From: JAFGRR01 sp964563855
GTDB lineage: Bacteria; Planctomycetota; Phycisphaerae; UBA1845; Fen-1342
DNA length: 64,000 nt
Direction: 5' to 3'
Assembly: GCA_964563855.1 (NCBI GenBank)
Contig: CAZLYU010000001.1
Coordinates: 124,001 to 188,000 of the forward strand
The notes beneath the pieces are model-generated. The model made no database searches and had not been told where the DNA came from. It saw only the letters and a program-made list of their open reading frames with translations. Numbering within the stretch: position 1 is the first letter of the stretch; the number at the start of each line of letters is the position of its first letter. Shown in pieces: positions 53,469 through 63,715 of the stretch. The position numbers and the translations under genes are program-made.

Positions 53469-54536
53469 ATGGACCAGTCCGCCAACGCCAAGTCGCTCTG
53501 GTCGCTCCGCGAGATCCCCCTTGCCGTCGCCGTCGGGCTCGCGCTCTACGCCGTCGTCATCTGGGGACTCGTAATCGGTGCGCGGGTCATGCCGCCGCAC
53601 CGCGCCCGTGTCGTCGCGATTCACGAGTTTCTCACCATGCGGAGCCCAGACGCCGCCCAGGCCGACGTCGCCTTGTTGGGGTCGAGTGTGGCGATTGAGG
53701 GCGTCGACGCGGACCGTGTCGCCGAAGCCTTCGCCGCGGCGCGAGCAGACGACGCGTTCAATCCACGCGTCTTGAACTTCGCCTGGACCGGCGCCGACGC
53801 CAAGCAGTGGCTGCTCGTGCTGCCGCGCCTGGCCGAACTGCGTCCCGCGGCGGCGGTGCTGTGCCTCGACGTCGCCGCGGCACAGCTCATTCGCGGGCTC
53901 GACGCCGACTACGCCGCGCTGGCGCTCTGGAGCGGCTATTGGCCACCCGACACGCGGGCGCAGTTCCGCGACGCCGAGTTGTTGACGCCCGGCGAACTCG
54001 CGCGGGTCGAGCGCTGGCGGCCGCTGGCGCTCTTCGACTTTCGCGTGCTCCCACCCGGCGCGCTCGACGCGATGCTCCGGGAGACCGCGCGCCCGGAGCT
54101 GCGTTACGAGGGCTACACGACCAACTTCGCCGCCCCGTGGGTGCGTACGACCAACGTGAGCGACGTCGGCATGCAACGCGACATTGCGAACTGGACGCGC
54201 AGCGTGCAGGCCTTCACCGACGAGCAGCGCGCCCACGCCTCCAGACTGCTGAGCGGGGCGCTCGACTTGCTGCCCCCAACGACCGCGCGCTTCATCGTGC
54301 TCACCCCAACCCACCCGGAACTGCGCGCGGCCCTCGGCGACGACACGGTGACCGCGCTGCGCACGCGGCTGGCGGCGTTGGCGCGCGACCACGACGCCGC
54401 GTTTCTGGATCACTTCGATCTGCTTCCGGCGGAAAGCTTCTCCGATGCCGTGCACCCCAACGCGCGGGGCCGTGAGACGTGGTCGCGACGTCTCGGCGCC
54501 GATCTGGCTCAACAGCGCGCCGCGTGGGCGCCGTAA
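53469..54536 (+). CDS. SGNH/GDSL-type membrane-anchored acyltransferase partner
   Basis: 355 residues with one N-terminal transmembrane helix (IPLAVAVGLALYAVVIWGLV, ~residues 16-37). The periplasmic domain has the SGNH Ser in ALLGSSVAIEGVD (~residue 75) and the catalytic Asp-His block SFSDAVHPNARG near the C terminus, as in AlgJ/AlgX-like and DltD-like partners of MBOAT proteins. Such proteins pass acetyl groups to an exopolysaccharide. The next gene, an MBOAT, starts 6 bases later, which strongly supports this role. GGAG is close to the ATG. Confidence 0.8.
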   Translation: MDQSANAKSLWSLREIPLAVAVGLALYAVVIWGLVIGARVMPPHRARVVAIHEFLTMRSPDAAQADVALLGSSVAIEGVDADRVAEAFAAARADDAFNPRVLNFAWTGADAKQWLLVLPRLAELRPAAAVLCLDVAAAQLIRGLDADYAALALWSGYWPPDTRAQFRDAELLTPGELARVERWRPLALFDFRVLPPGALDAMLRETARPELRYEGYTTNFAAPWVRTTNVSDVGMQRDIANWTRSVQAFTDEQRAHASRLLSGALDLLPPTTARFIVLTPTHPELRAALGDDTVTALRTRLAALARDHDAAFLDHFDLLPAESFSDAVHPNARGRETWSRRLGADLAQQRAAWAP

Positions 54537-54542
54537 CACGCC

Positions 54543-56042
54543 ATGCTCTTCCAGACGTTCGAGTTCGCGATTTTCTACATGCTGGTGCTGGTCGGCGTGG
54601 TCGCGGTGCGCCAGCGCCTGCCGCAGTTCGGGCTGCTGCTGCTCGCGAGCTACGTGTTCTACATGGCGTGGGAGCCAGCCGGGACGGTTGACGACGCGAC
54701 GCCGGGCTGGAGCCCGTACTTCATTCTGCTGATTGTTTACTCGACGCTCAACGACTACCTCTGCGGTCTCGGACTGGGGCGCTCCCGACAGCCGCGGGCG
54801 CGAACGCTGCTGCTGGTCCTCAGCCTGGTGACCAATCTCGGCGTGCTGGCGATTTTCAAGTACACAAACTTTCTCTACGGCACGACGCTGTGGATGAGTT
54901 CCGGGCAGTGGCCGCCCCCCGAAGACCTGTTCACCAGCATCGTGCTGCCGGTCGGGATTTCGTTCTACACGTTCCAGTCGATGAGCTACACGATCGACGT
55001 CTATCGCGGCGAGCTACCCGCGGAACGCAACTTCACCAAGTTCGCGCTCTACGTGGCGTTTTTCCCGCAACTCGTCGCCGGCCCCATTTTGCGCGCGAAA
55101 GAGTTCATGCCGCAGCTCGACAAGGCCGTCGACCTGAAGGCGGAGAACCTGCGGAGCGGAATCAATCTGTTTCTCGTGGGTCTGGTGAAGAAGGTGGTCA
55201 TCGCCGACAATGTAGCGCCGCTCGCCAACCAGGTCTTCGACCAGCCGCAAGGCCTGCCCAGCGCTGCGATCATGCTCGGCGCGCTGGCGTTCGGCATTCA
55301 AATCTACTGCGACTTCTCCGGATATACCGACATGGCCCGCGGCTGCGGCCGCATGCTCGGCTTCCATATCCCCATCAACTTCAACTACCCCTACGCCGCC
55401 CGCAGCATCACCGACTTCTGGCGTCGCTGGCACATCTCACTGTCGAGCTGGCTGCGCGACTATCTCTACATTCCCCTCGGCGGCAACCGTCACGGCTCGT
55501 TCGCCACCTACCGCAACCTCATGCTGACCATGACGCTCGGCGGCCTATGGCATGGCGCCGGCTGGAACTTCGTCATCTGGGGCGTCTATCAGGGCTTCTG
55601 GCTCGCCGTGGAGCGCCTGCTCGGCGTGCGGCACAAGTCGCCCGATTCGTCCGCGCAGCCAACAGTCTTGCAGCGCGCCGCCCGCTGGCTGCTGACCGCG
55701 CTGCAGTGGCTGTTCGTACAGTATCTGGTGTTCTTCGGCTGGCTGATCTTCCGCGTCTACGACAGCAGCGACCTGCTCTATTGCATGCGCAAGTACGTGC
55801 TGTTCGACTTCAACCTCAGCCTGAGCGGACTCGGTCTGGGCGCGGTGAATCCGTTCGTCACGCTCGGCGTGATGTTCGCCTTTATCGCGCTGCACACCGT
55901 GAGCTACCGAATGGGCGGCTTCGCGAATCGCCTTGACCAACTGACGGGCGCGCCGCGTTTCATCATCTATGTGCTGGCGGTCTTCGTGCTCGCCTTGCTC
56001 TGGCCGGCGGCCAAGGTCGACTTCATCTACTTCGACTTCTAG
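54543..56042 (+). CDS. MBOAT-family O-acyltransferase (AlgI-like)
   Basis: 499 residues with about ten transmembrane helices. Family landmarks: FKYTNFLYG, LPVGISFYTFQSMSYTIDVYRGE, FFPQLVAGPILRA, FDFSGYTDMARG-type CDFSGYTDMARGCGRMLGF, FWRRWHISLSSWLRDYLYIPLGGNR, and LWHGAGWNFVIWGVYQG with the catalytic His. It moves acyl (usually acetyl) groups across the membrane to a surface polysaccharide. It forms an operon with the SGNH gene just upstream. The polysaccharide acceptor is unknown; no alginate-like synthesis genes are present. Confidence 0.93.
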   Translation: MLFQTFEFAIFYMLVLVGVVAVRQRLPQFGLLLLASYVFYMAWEPAGTVDDATPGWSPYFILLIVYSTLNDYLCGLGLGRSRQPRARTLLLVLSLVTNLGVLAIFKYTNFLYGTTLWMSSGQWPPPEDLFTSIVLPVGISFYTFQSMSYTIDVYRGELPAERNFTKFALYVAFFPQLVAGPILRAKEFMPQLDKAVDLKAENLRSGINLFLVGLVKKVVIADNVAPLANQVFDQPQGLPSAAIMLGALAFGIQIYCDFSGYTDMARGCGRMLGFHIPINFNYPYAARSITDFWRRWHISLSSWLRDYLYIPLGGNRHGSFATYRNLMLTMTLGGLWHGAGWNFVIWGVYQGFWLAVERLLGVRHKSPDSSAQPTVLQRAARWLLTALQWLFVQYLVFFGWLIFRVYDSSDLLYCMRKYVLFDFNLSLSGLGLGAVNPFVTLGVMFAFIALHTVSYRMGGFANRLDQLTGAPRFIIYVLAVFVLALLWPAAKVDFIYFDF

Positions 56043-56094
56043 CGCCGCGCGACGCACCACGCGTCCATGCCCGGCAGACTCGACTGGAAGCGGC

Positions 56095-57120
56095 CTACAG
56101 CGCCCCGCCGCTCGCCCGCTGCAGACGCGCGGCGTCGGCAAGGTCAGTGTCGCCGTCCTGGTCAATGTCGCTGGGACCGCAGAGGCGGTCGAACGCAAGC
56201 GCGGGCCCGTACGCACAGGCCGCAAACACATCCAAGTCATCGACCGTCATGCCCTCAACGCCGTCTTGATCGAACCGCAACGCGTCAACGTGGCGGATCA
56301 GCACGCGCAGCGTGATCTCCATCGCCGCGGTGGAGTCGGCAAACGCGGCGCTGCGGCCGACGTGGATGTGACCCGCGGCGTAGCAGGGGGTCGGGCTGTC
56401 CGGTTCGCTGTTGATGTCTTTCCACCAATTGCCGTGGTAGCCGATGTAGTTGGAGAGAAAGCGACCACTGTCGAAGGGCACGATGAACGGATCGACGTTC
56501 ACGCCCGACGCGTTCACCGCATCGACGATGGCTTGCATCGGCAGCGAGCTGAACCGCTGCGTGACGGGCAAGCCGGTCGGCTCGTCGTCGGTCGGTCGGC
56601 GCGGGTTGAGATAGTCGCTGCTCCACGCATTATTGGCATAGAACCCATTCCCGCCTTCCATTTCCCAACCGCGGGTCGTGTTGGCCCGGCTCGTGGTGAC
56701 GATCGCGATCGGATTGATCTGCGGCAGCAGGCTCCACCAGTCGGCGCTGGTGTCCTGGTAGTCGACCTCGAAGTCGCCGTCGCCCTTCGGGTTCGAACCG
56801 GTGCCGCCGGGGAACTCCGGCAGGAACGCGTAGATGTTGTAGTCGCGGCCTTCCCAATTCTCGCCGACCCACTCGCCGAGATTCTGATTGGGGTCCTGGC
56901 TCCACGGTCGCACCATCTCGTTGGTCGGCGGCCAATAGCCGGTCACCAGAATGTGCGGCCGACCGTTCGTGGAGAGCGTCACGGTTGGCGAGCCCGGCGT
57001 GATGTTGAGCTCGGAGACGTCCAGCTCAGGAGGCAGCGGCAGGGGGGTTTCCTGAGCGGCCGCGACTCCGGCGCCAAGCAAAACGACGACGCCAACGAGG
57101 GCGCTAAGCTTCGAACGCAT
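56095..57120 (-). CDS. Secreted pyroglutamyl-peptidase-like protein with EF-hand-like tail
   Basis: 341 residues. Signal peptide to AAAQE (~residue 22). Residues ~50-265 follow peptidase C15: HILVTGYWPP for the usual LVTGFEPFGG, a mid-region GWEMEGGNGF for the ErvAxN strand with Glu, YLNPRRPTDDEPTG, then PFDSGRFLSNYIGYHGNW and AGHIHVG. The catalytic Cys of the SAGxxxCN motif is Ser (S223), while Glu and His (H253) are kept. The tail (~285-341) has DGVEGMTVDDLD and DIDQDGDTDLADAARLQ with two Cys, like those of the GH3 and kelch proteins. It is either a serine variant or an inactive binding protein. Confidence 0.68.
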   Translation of the reverse strand: MRSKLSALVGVVVLLGAGVAAAQETPLPLPPELDVSELNITPGSPTVTLSTNGRPHILVTGYWPPTNEMVRPWSQDPNQNLGEWVGENWEGRDYNIYAFLPEFPGGTGSNPKGDGDFEVDYQDTSADWWSLLPQINPIAIVTTSRANTTRGWEMEGGNGFYANNAWSSDYLNPRRPTDDEPTGLPVTQRFSSLPMQAIVDAVNASGVNVDPFIVPFDSGRFLSNYIGYHGNWWKDINSEPDSPTPCYAAGHIHVGRSAAFADSTAAMEITLRVLIRHVDALRFDQDGVEGMTVDDLDVFAACAYGPALAFDRLCGPSDIDQDGDTDLADAARLQRASGGAL

Positions 57121-57233
57121 CCGTATTCCTCTCCGTTTGAGCTAAAAAAGCAGAACGCCCCCGCGACGCGACGGCTGACCCCCGAAGCATAACAGCAGCA
57201 GGCGGGAAATCGAAGCGGAGGCCCGACGCCGCG

Positions 57234-57854
57234 CTAGCCGCGGCCGATAAGCGTGGATCGCGGCGGGTCGACCCGCTTTCGAAGCGTGAGCAGCAGCGGC
57301 CACCCAATCGCCGCCGCCGCAACGCTCTTGACGATCATCCCGGGAATGAACGGCAGCATGCCCAGCACGAACAGGCCGTTCAGATCGAACGCCTGCTGCG
57401 ACACCAAACCCATCCACAGCGCCAGCCCGCTCAGGCCGCAAGCGAAAATCACGGCGTTGCCGGCAAGCATCGCTAGCGCCAGGCGACCGAGCATGACGCT
57501 CGTGCGCGGCGCGGGATAGCAGATCGCCGCAACAACGGGTTGCGCCGCGAGAAAGCCAATCAGATAGCCGAACGTGGCCCACGATGTCGGCGTAAACACC
57601 GGCCACCCGGTGAGGCCGAGCAACAGATAAAAACCCATCGCCGCCGAGCCCAGCCGAGCGCCGAGCGCCAACGGCGCCAGCAGCACCACCAGCGTCTGCA
57701 GCGTAATGGGCACGGGCGTGAACGGAAGATAGATGCGCACGTGTGCGGCGAGGCCAACGGCGACGGCGAAGCCGATCACCAAAGCGGCGCACAGCCAGAG
57801 CGGTGCGAGTGACGCCGCGGGGCGGCGCTGCGTATAGTCGAGGGTGGCGTTCAT
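57234..57854 (-). CDS. bioY: BioY biotin transporter substrate-binding subunit
   Basis: 206 residues from ATG 57854, with six predicted transmembrane helices. BioY hallmarks: RIYLPFTPVPITLQTLVVLLAPLALG near the first helices, GFYLLLGLTGWPVF, GYLIGFLAAQPVVA, and a late GMLPFIPGMIVKSVAAAAIG. It is the S component of an ECF transporter. No EcfA/T genes are adjacent, so it either shares a general ECF module or works alone. Confidence 0.93.
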   Translation of the reverse strand: MNATLDYTQRRPAASLAPLWLCAALVIGFAVAVGLAAHVRIYLPFTPVPITLQTLVVLLAPLALGARLGSAAMGFYLLLGLTGWPVFTPTSWATFGYLIGFLAAQPVVAAICYPAPRTSVMLGRLALAMLAGNAVIFACGLSGLALWMGLVSQQAFDLNGLFVLGMLPFIPGMIVKSVAAAAIGWPLLLTLRKRVDPPRSTLIGRG

Positions 57855-57918
57855 GTCGCGGATGGTAGCAACGCTTTTCGGGAGGCACAACGCCGCGCCG
57901 CGCGATGACCTGCGGCGT

Positions 57919-58683
57919 TCATCCGGCGTGTGTCAGCCGAAACAGCCGACCCATTAACGGCGGCGATTCCGACGCGTCTGACGCCGCGGTTCGGTCGGGC
58001 ATTTTCACCGGGTTCGTTTCGACGTTGAGGTGTGCGTGCCGGGCGACGGTCTCGAATTCATTCGCGACCTGCCGATTGCGATCGATCAGCAGCGCGTGTC
58101 CGTTCGGACGGAGGTGTTTCGCGATGAAGGCCGCGATCGGTTCGAGATTGCGTCGCTCATAGGTCACTTCCGCCGCGATGATGCGGTCGACGCGCAGGTC
58201 TTCGTACGATTCGCGCCAATCGATCCAACGCAGTTCCGGCGCCCGTATCCCGTTCAGCCGCGCGTTTTCGGCGACAAACGCGAGCGCGTCGTCGTCGTAA
58301 TCGCTCGCGACGACGCGATACCCACGTTCCGCCGCCACGAGGCTGATCATCCCCAGGCCGCAGCCGAGCTCGAGCACACTGGGCGCCTCGGCTGGCGTTG
58401 GCTGGACGGGCCACGCCGCGACTAACTCGGCCAGCAGGAGCGACGCCGGCCAAAACTCAGCCCAGTACGGCATGTATTCATCGCGCTCGAAACGCGCCGC
58501 CACACGCGGATCGTCAATGAGGCGCTCGAAGTGGCGTGGTCCGAGCACCCGCCACGTGCGGCCTGCGACGGTGAACTCGCGCACGAACGTGCTGTATCCC
58601 CGGATTGTCGGGGCGTCGTCGTTGGGCGAGTCCGCTTGGTCGTTTGCGGGTACGCCGGCTGCAAAAGGTTCTTGCCGTTCCAT
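57919..58683 (-). CDS. Class I SAM-dependent methyltransferase, METTL21-like (protein-lysine) type
   Basis: 254 residues from ATG 58683; the frame is open upstream to 59295 but lacks coding character and overlaps the GNAT gene. The order is an N-terminal arm, RDEYMPYWAEFWPASLLLAELV (the W-P-S/A-LL signature of METTL21/nicotinamide-type enzymes), SAM motif I VLELGCGLGMISLVAAERGY, ASDYDDDALAFVAENARLNG, WIDWRES, then DRIIAAEVTYE. The substrate is probably a protein side chain or a small amine; not determined. Divergent from the GNAT gene. Confidence 0.78.
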   Translation of the reverse strand: MERQEPFAAGVPANDQADSPNDDAPTIRGYSTFVREFTVAGRTWRVLGPRHFERLIDDPRVAARFERDEYMPYWAEFWPASLLLAELVAAWPVQPTPAEAPSVLELGCGLGMISLVAAERGYRVVASDYDDDALAFVAENARLNGIRAPELRWIDWRESYEDLRVDRIIAAEVTYERRNLEPIAAFIAKHLRPNGHALLIDRNRQVANEFETVARHAHLNVETNPVKMPDRTAASDASESPPLMGRLFRLTHAG

Positions 58684-58731
58684 AGCTCCGCATGCATTAT
58701 GCAGATCGGCGGGGTGGATTGGGAGCGAGGA

Positions 58732-59256
58732 ATGGCTGTTCGACCAATGCGCACGGCTCACGCGCCGCCCGTCGCACTCACGCGATTTCGCAAAGAACAC
58801 GCGGCTGCGGTCGCCAGTTGGGTGGGCTCGGCGACTGAGGCCCAGTGGCTCGCTCCCCGGACGCCGCCGCCGATCACCGCCGAGCGGGTCGTCTCCTGGC
58901 AAGAGGTGGGTCGTCAGGCCTTTGAGTTGCGCACGCCGGAGGTTGGGGCGCCGATCGGGTACGGCGAGCTCAACGCACTGCAGCGGTATCGTCGCGAGTA
59001 TTGGCTCGGTCATTTGATCGTGGCGCCTTCGCATCGCGGGCTGGGGCTTGGCGTGCGTCTGACGCGTCTCCTGTTGGAGCGTGCGTTCTATTGGCACGGT
59101 GCGCGTCGCGTGGTGCTGGTGGTGTTTCGCGAGTACGAGCGCGCGATCGCCATCTATCGCGCCGCCGGCATGGTCCCCGATGGGCATGAAGAGCACTACT
59201 TCGGACCCTATCGACAGGAAGTGCGGCTGCTGCGCATGGTCAGCAACCGGATCTGA
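58732..59256 (+). CDS. GNAT-family N-acetyltransferase
   Basis: 174 residues from ATG 58732 (GGGAG at 58721-58725, six bases upstream). GNAT fold: N-terminal strand VALTRFRKEHAAAVASW, central YWLGHLIVAPSHRGLGLGVRLTRLLLERAF with the acetyl-CoA-binding R-G-x-G-x-G/A segment, RVVLVVFREYERAIAIYRAAGM, and a C-terminal strand EVRLLRMV. RimI/YjhN-like in architecture; substrate unknown. It precedes fumC by 102 bases. Confidence 0.87.
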   Translation: MAVRPMRTAHAPPVALTRFRKEHAAAVASWVGSATEAQWLAPRTPPPITAERVVSWQEVGRQAFELRTPEVGAPIGYGELNALQRYRREYWLGHLIVAPSHRGLGLGVRLTRLLLERAFYWHGARRVVLVVFREYERAIAIYRAAGMVPDGHEEHYFGPYRQEVRLLRMVSNRI

Positions 59257-59358
59257 CCCCATGGGGCCGGGCGGCGTGGCCTCAGCACGCCGCATCCGCT
59301 ACATTTCACGCTCGATCGATACGTCAGGCTCACCATCAGGCCCGAGGGCGAAAGCACC

Positions 59359-60756
<1,398 letters not shown>

Positions 60757-60802
60757 CGCGACGCAAGCGGGGGGGGGCGTACGCGTTGTGGCGCCCGCGG
60801 TG

Positions 60803-61720
60803 TTAGGTGTTCGCGTGCGCAGCAACCGCTTTGACGATTACCGGCGTCAAGTAGTTGTGCAGCCGCACCAGGAACGCCGCCCAACCTTGCACATAGCCGT
60901 CGCGAACCGCGCCGGGCTGAATCGGCCTGTGTATGAGGCGCACCCGCGTCCCTGCCGCCGTCGGCGTCAACTCCCAGCGCACCTGTGAAGCCGGCTCGCC
61001 CACGTACGACCAGTCATGAACAAGCAAGCGCGGCGGGTCGATTTCGACGATGCGGCTCGGGCCGGCAGTGCGCTCCGTCAGGTCGCGCCCGCTGGTCCAG
61101 CCGAGCGTGTACGCGCCGCCGACGCACGGCTCTACCTCGGCGGCTTTGGCCAGCCACTGATTCATTGGCGCCGGATCGGTCAGTGCTTGCCAGACGCGTT
61201 CCGGCGGTGCGGCGACCTCGATGTCGAGTTGCACGACCGGGTCGTCGCGAAAGGTGGGCCGCACGGCGGGGGCGCCGCGTCGCAGGTAGCTGTTCAAGTT
61301 TGCAATCTGCAGAGTCCAGTAATCGGCAAAGAACGCGGGGCAGTCGTCGCCGTAGTGCTGGCGCGTGCCGGGCGCGTCGTGCGTAACGTGCAGTTCGCTG
61401 TGATCGCCGACCGGCGTGATGCGTAGGGTGACCGCGTGGCGCACGTCACGCGTCTGGTAGGTGTAGCCAAACAGACGCGGCGGCTCGAAGTGCGTCACCC
61501 GCCCGTCGCCAGCGGTTGGTGCGCAGCCTTCGCCAGCGGTTGGTGCGCAGCCTTCGCCCGCGAGACGGTGCGCGCCGCCAACACGCGGCTCGACGTGCGC
61601 TTCCGATGCGCACCAGACGGCGAGCGCAGCGGGGTTGGTGAGTGCCTCGAAGACGCGGTCCGGCGTCGCATCGAGCGCGAAGGCGCCGGTGAAGTGTTCG
61701 ACCGGGGGCGTGGACGTCAT
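60803..61720 (-). CDS. Tandem SRPBCC (AHSA1-type) domain protein
   Basis: 305 residues from ATG 61720, which overlaps the upstream ArsR-type stop by four bases. Two AHSA1/START-like domains: residues ~5-145 (ALDATPDRVFEALTNPAALAVWCA, then PPRLFGYTYQ) and ~155-300 (EVAAPPERVWQALTDPAPMNQWLAKA, PPRLLVHDWSYVGEPASQVRWELTP). The fold binds a hydrophobic ligand. An ArsR plus AHSA1 pair is a common two-gene unit in bacteria. The N-terminal domain contains an exact 8-residue tandem duplication (GEGCAPTA) encoded by a 24-bp repeat. Confidence 0.88.
   Translation of the reverse strand: MTSTPPVEHFTGAFALDATPDRVFEALTNPAALAVWCASEAHVEPRVGGAHRLAGEGCAPTAGEGCAPTAGDGRVTHFEPPRLFGYTYQTRDVRHAVTLRITPVGDHSELHVTHDAPGTRQHYGDDCPAFFADYWTLQIANLNSYLRRGAPAVRPTFRDDPVVQLDIEVAAPPERVWQALTDPAPMNQWLAKAAEVEPCVGGAYTLGWTSGRDLTERTAGPSRIVEIDPPRLLVHDWSYVGEPASQVRWELTPTAAGTRVRLIHRPIQPGAVRDGYVQGWAAFLVRLHNYLTPVIVKAVAAHANT
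61507..61554. repeat. Exact 24-bp tandem duplication inside the SRPBCC gene
   Basis: Two identical 24-bp units, 61507-61530 and 61531-61554, followed by four more matching bases. It keeps the frame and adds eight residues, which suggests recent replication slippage. Confidence 0.9.
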
Positions 61721-62076
61721 GACTGCTCCTCTGCGGTTTGTGATTCGACAAAGGCCTTCAGCGCGTCGAGCTTCACCTGCCAGAACAAGCGATAGCGCTC
61801 CAGCCACACATCGACGTGTTGCAGGGGCTCCGGGTTGAGTTGATAGATACGCGCGCGGCCGCGCGTTTCCCGGCGCACCAACCGCGCTGCGTGCAACACA
61901 CGCAAGTGACGCGAGACCGCGGGGCGGCTCACGGAGAACTGCCGCGCAATCTCGCCGGCGGAGCGCCGCCCGGCGCGAAGCGTATCGAGGATGGCGCGAC
62001 GCGTGGGGTCGGCGATCGCCAGGTAGATACTGTCGAGTTGTTCCGGCGGCGGCAGCGATGGCACGCTTAGCTCCAT
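61717..62076 (-). CDS. ArsR-family winged-helix repressor
   Basis: 119 residues. HTH core: LYLAIADPTRRAILDTLRAGRRSAGEIARQF-type start and SVSRPAVSRHLRVLHAARLVRRETRGRARIYQL wing. No Cys clusters are seen, so it is not a classical metal sensor. A C-terminal helix pair (LERYRLFWQVKLDALKAFVE) fits the SRPBCC-linked ArsR subgroup. It is coupled to the SRPBCC gene by an ATGA overlap. A near-perfect 24-bp inverted repeat sits 8 bases before its start codon. Confidence 0.92.
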   Translation of the reverse strand: MELSVPSLPPPEQLDSIYLAIADPTRRAILDTLRAGRRSAGEIARQFSVSRPAVSRHLRVLHAARLVRRETRGRARIYQLNPEPLQHVDVWLERYRLFWQVKLDALKAFVESQTAEEQS

Positions 62077-62083
62077 CTTATAA

Positions 62084-62111
62084 ATATGTAACAGATAAGT
62101 TACATATGTAA
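62084..62111 (-). promoter_or_regulatory. Operator of the ArsR-SRPBCC operon
   Basis: ATATGTAAC-AGATAA-GTTACATAT (62084-62107), 9-bp arms with no mismatch, nested with a second perfect palindrome TTACATATGTAA (62100-62111). AT-rich inverted repeats with ATGTAAC half-sites are typical of ArsR/SmtB operators. Its position just before the ATG implies autorepression. Confidence 0.75.
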
Positions 62112-62271
62112 TGAGGCTGCGTCAATTGAGGGCCACGCGGTTCCGCGGCGCGCCAGCATCCGGGGCCGGTCTGCTATCCGCGACCGATCCGCCATTGCGA
62201 TCGCGGGCGGTTACCATCGAGCGACGCCGGCGTTCGGTTTCAAACGGCGTAAACGAGAGAGGGAAACAAGC

Positions 62272-63672
62272 ATGTGCAAAAGATTCGGATCGCGTGGTTT
62301 GGGATGCGCGCTCCTGGCGCTGTCGGCGGCGGCGCCAGCCTTCGGGCAGCTTCAGAGCGGGACATTCTCAAACACCGACTTTGACAACGTGAGTCGCTAC
62401 TTTCACGCAGCCAGCACGCTGCCCGACGGCGTGGTCATGGTCAGCGGCGGCCTCGGCCTGCAGATTTTCCCGCCGAGCTTGCTGTCGCTCAATGCGATCA
62501 CGTTCTACAACGCGCAGACCAATACGTTCAGCAGCAGTTACACACCGCTCGCCGGCGGGACCCCGGTCTCACCGACTCTCGCGACCGCCCGCAGCAGTCA
62601 CACACAAACGCCGCTGCCAGATGGACGCGTGTTGATCACCGGCGGCAATGTCGGCGCGTCCGGCACATCCGCGGGCACGCCCACCAACGCGGTCGAAATT
62701 TTTGATCCGTTCACCGGACAGGTGACCGTCGGCCCGGCGATGAACATCGTGCGCGCGGCGCACACAGCGACCTTGTTGCGCGACGGTCGCGTGCTCGTCG
62801 CCGGCGCCGGGTCGTGGCAGATCTTCAATCCGGTGACGAACCTGTGGACGGCGAGCGCCGCCCTGCAGCGCACCCGCACCGCTCATGCCGCCGTATTGCT
62901 GCCCAACTTCGCGGGCGTGCGCGGCGATGATCGCGTGTTGCTGGTCGGCGGGGGCGGAAACGGCGCGAACACGCTCGAATTGCTCGACCCGGCGACCCGC
63001 ACCAGCGTACTCGCGGGCGAAACCCTTAGCGTCGGACTCGATGATCTCGCCGCCACCCGTCTGCCCAGCGAGCTGGTGTTCATTGTTGGCGGCCAAGATA
63101 CGTCAACGGGAAACACGGTGAGCGACACCTATCTCTACGACCCGGTGCTCGATGATCTCGTGCCCGGACCCGCGACGCCGGCCCGTTCTGCAGGCCTCGC
63201 CGACCACCAGTTGGTGCGTTTCGGCCCGTATGTGTTTGTCTTCGGCGGCGAACAACAGCTCAACGGCGTCGACACGATCCTCGACTACGCCGCCGTGTTC
63301 GACGGCGTGACGCAATCGTGGCTTGAAAGCGGGACGATGTTGAACGTGCGCGACGACTTTGCCGTCGCGCCGCTCAGTTCTTCGAGTGTGCTGCTGATCG
63401 ACGGCGGCGTGCCGTTGTTTGGTCAGGAAGCGCCATCGGTGGCTTGCGAACGCTTCACCGTAACGCTGTCCGATGCGATCAAGCGCGGCGATCAGGACAA
63501 CGACGCCGATGTCGACATTGACGATCTCGACCTCGCGGCCGCATGCCTCAACGGCCCGCTCGGTGGGCGTCTGGTGTTCAATTGTCGCGCCGCGGATCTC
63601 GACGCCGACGGCGACGCCGACCTCTCAGATCTCGCCGCGTTGCAGCCCTTGGTGGATAGCGCCACCCTCTAG
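62272..63672 (+). CDS. Secreted kelch-repeat protein with EF-hand-like tail
   Basis: 466 residues. Signal peptide ends at PAFGQ (~residue 27). The body has about six kelch-type beta-propeller blades (YFHAASTLPDGVVMVSGG, RSSHTQTPLPDGRVLITGG, RAAHTATLLRDGRVLVAGA, RTAHAAVLLPNFAG, and so on). The tail (~405-466) has DQDNDADVDIDDLDLAAACLNGP and DLDADGDADLSDLAALQ with two Cys, the same arrangement as in the GH3 and C15-like proteins. Probably a surface or extracellular binding protein. It is divergent from the ArsR unit; 195 bases separate the starts. Confidence 0.86.
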   Translation: MCKRFGSRGLGCALLALSAAAPAFGQLQSGTFSNTDFDNVSRYFHAASTLPDGVVMVSGGLGLQIFPPSLLSLNAITFYNAQTNTFSSSYTPLAGGTPVSPTLATARSSHTQTPLPDGRVLITGGNVGASGTSAGTPTNAVEIFDPFTGQVTVGPAMNIVRAAHTATLLRDGRVLVAGAGSWQIFNPVTNLWTASAALQRTRTAHAAVLLPNFAGVRGDDRVLLVGGGGNGANTLELLDPATRTSVLAGETLSVGLDDLAATRLPSELVFIVGGQDTSTGNTVSDTYLYDPVLDDLVPGPATPARSAGLADHQLVRFGPYVFVFGGEQQLNGVDTILDYAAVFDGVTQSWLESGTMLNVRDDFAVAPLSSSSVLLIDGGVPLFGQEAPSVACERFTVTLSDAIKRGDQDNDADVDIDDLDLAAACLNGPLGGRLVFNCRAADLDADGDADLSDLAALQPLVDSATL

Positions 63673-63715
63673 TTGAATCCAGCCTGACGGTTCCTGCGCA
63701 TGCCGCCGACGCGCG

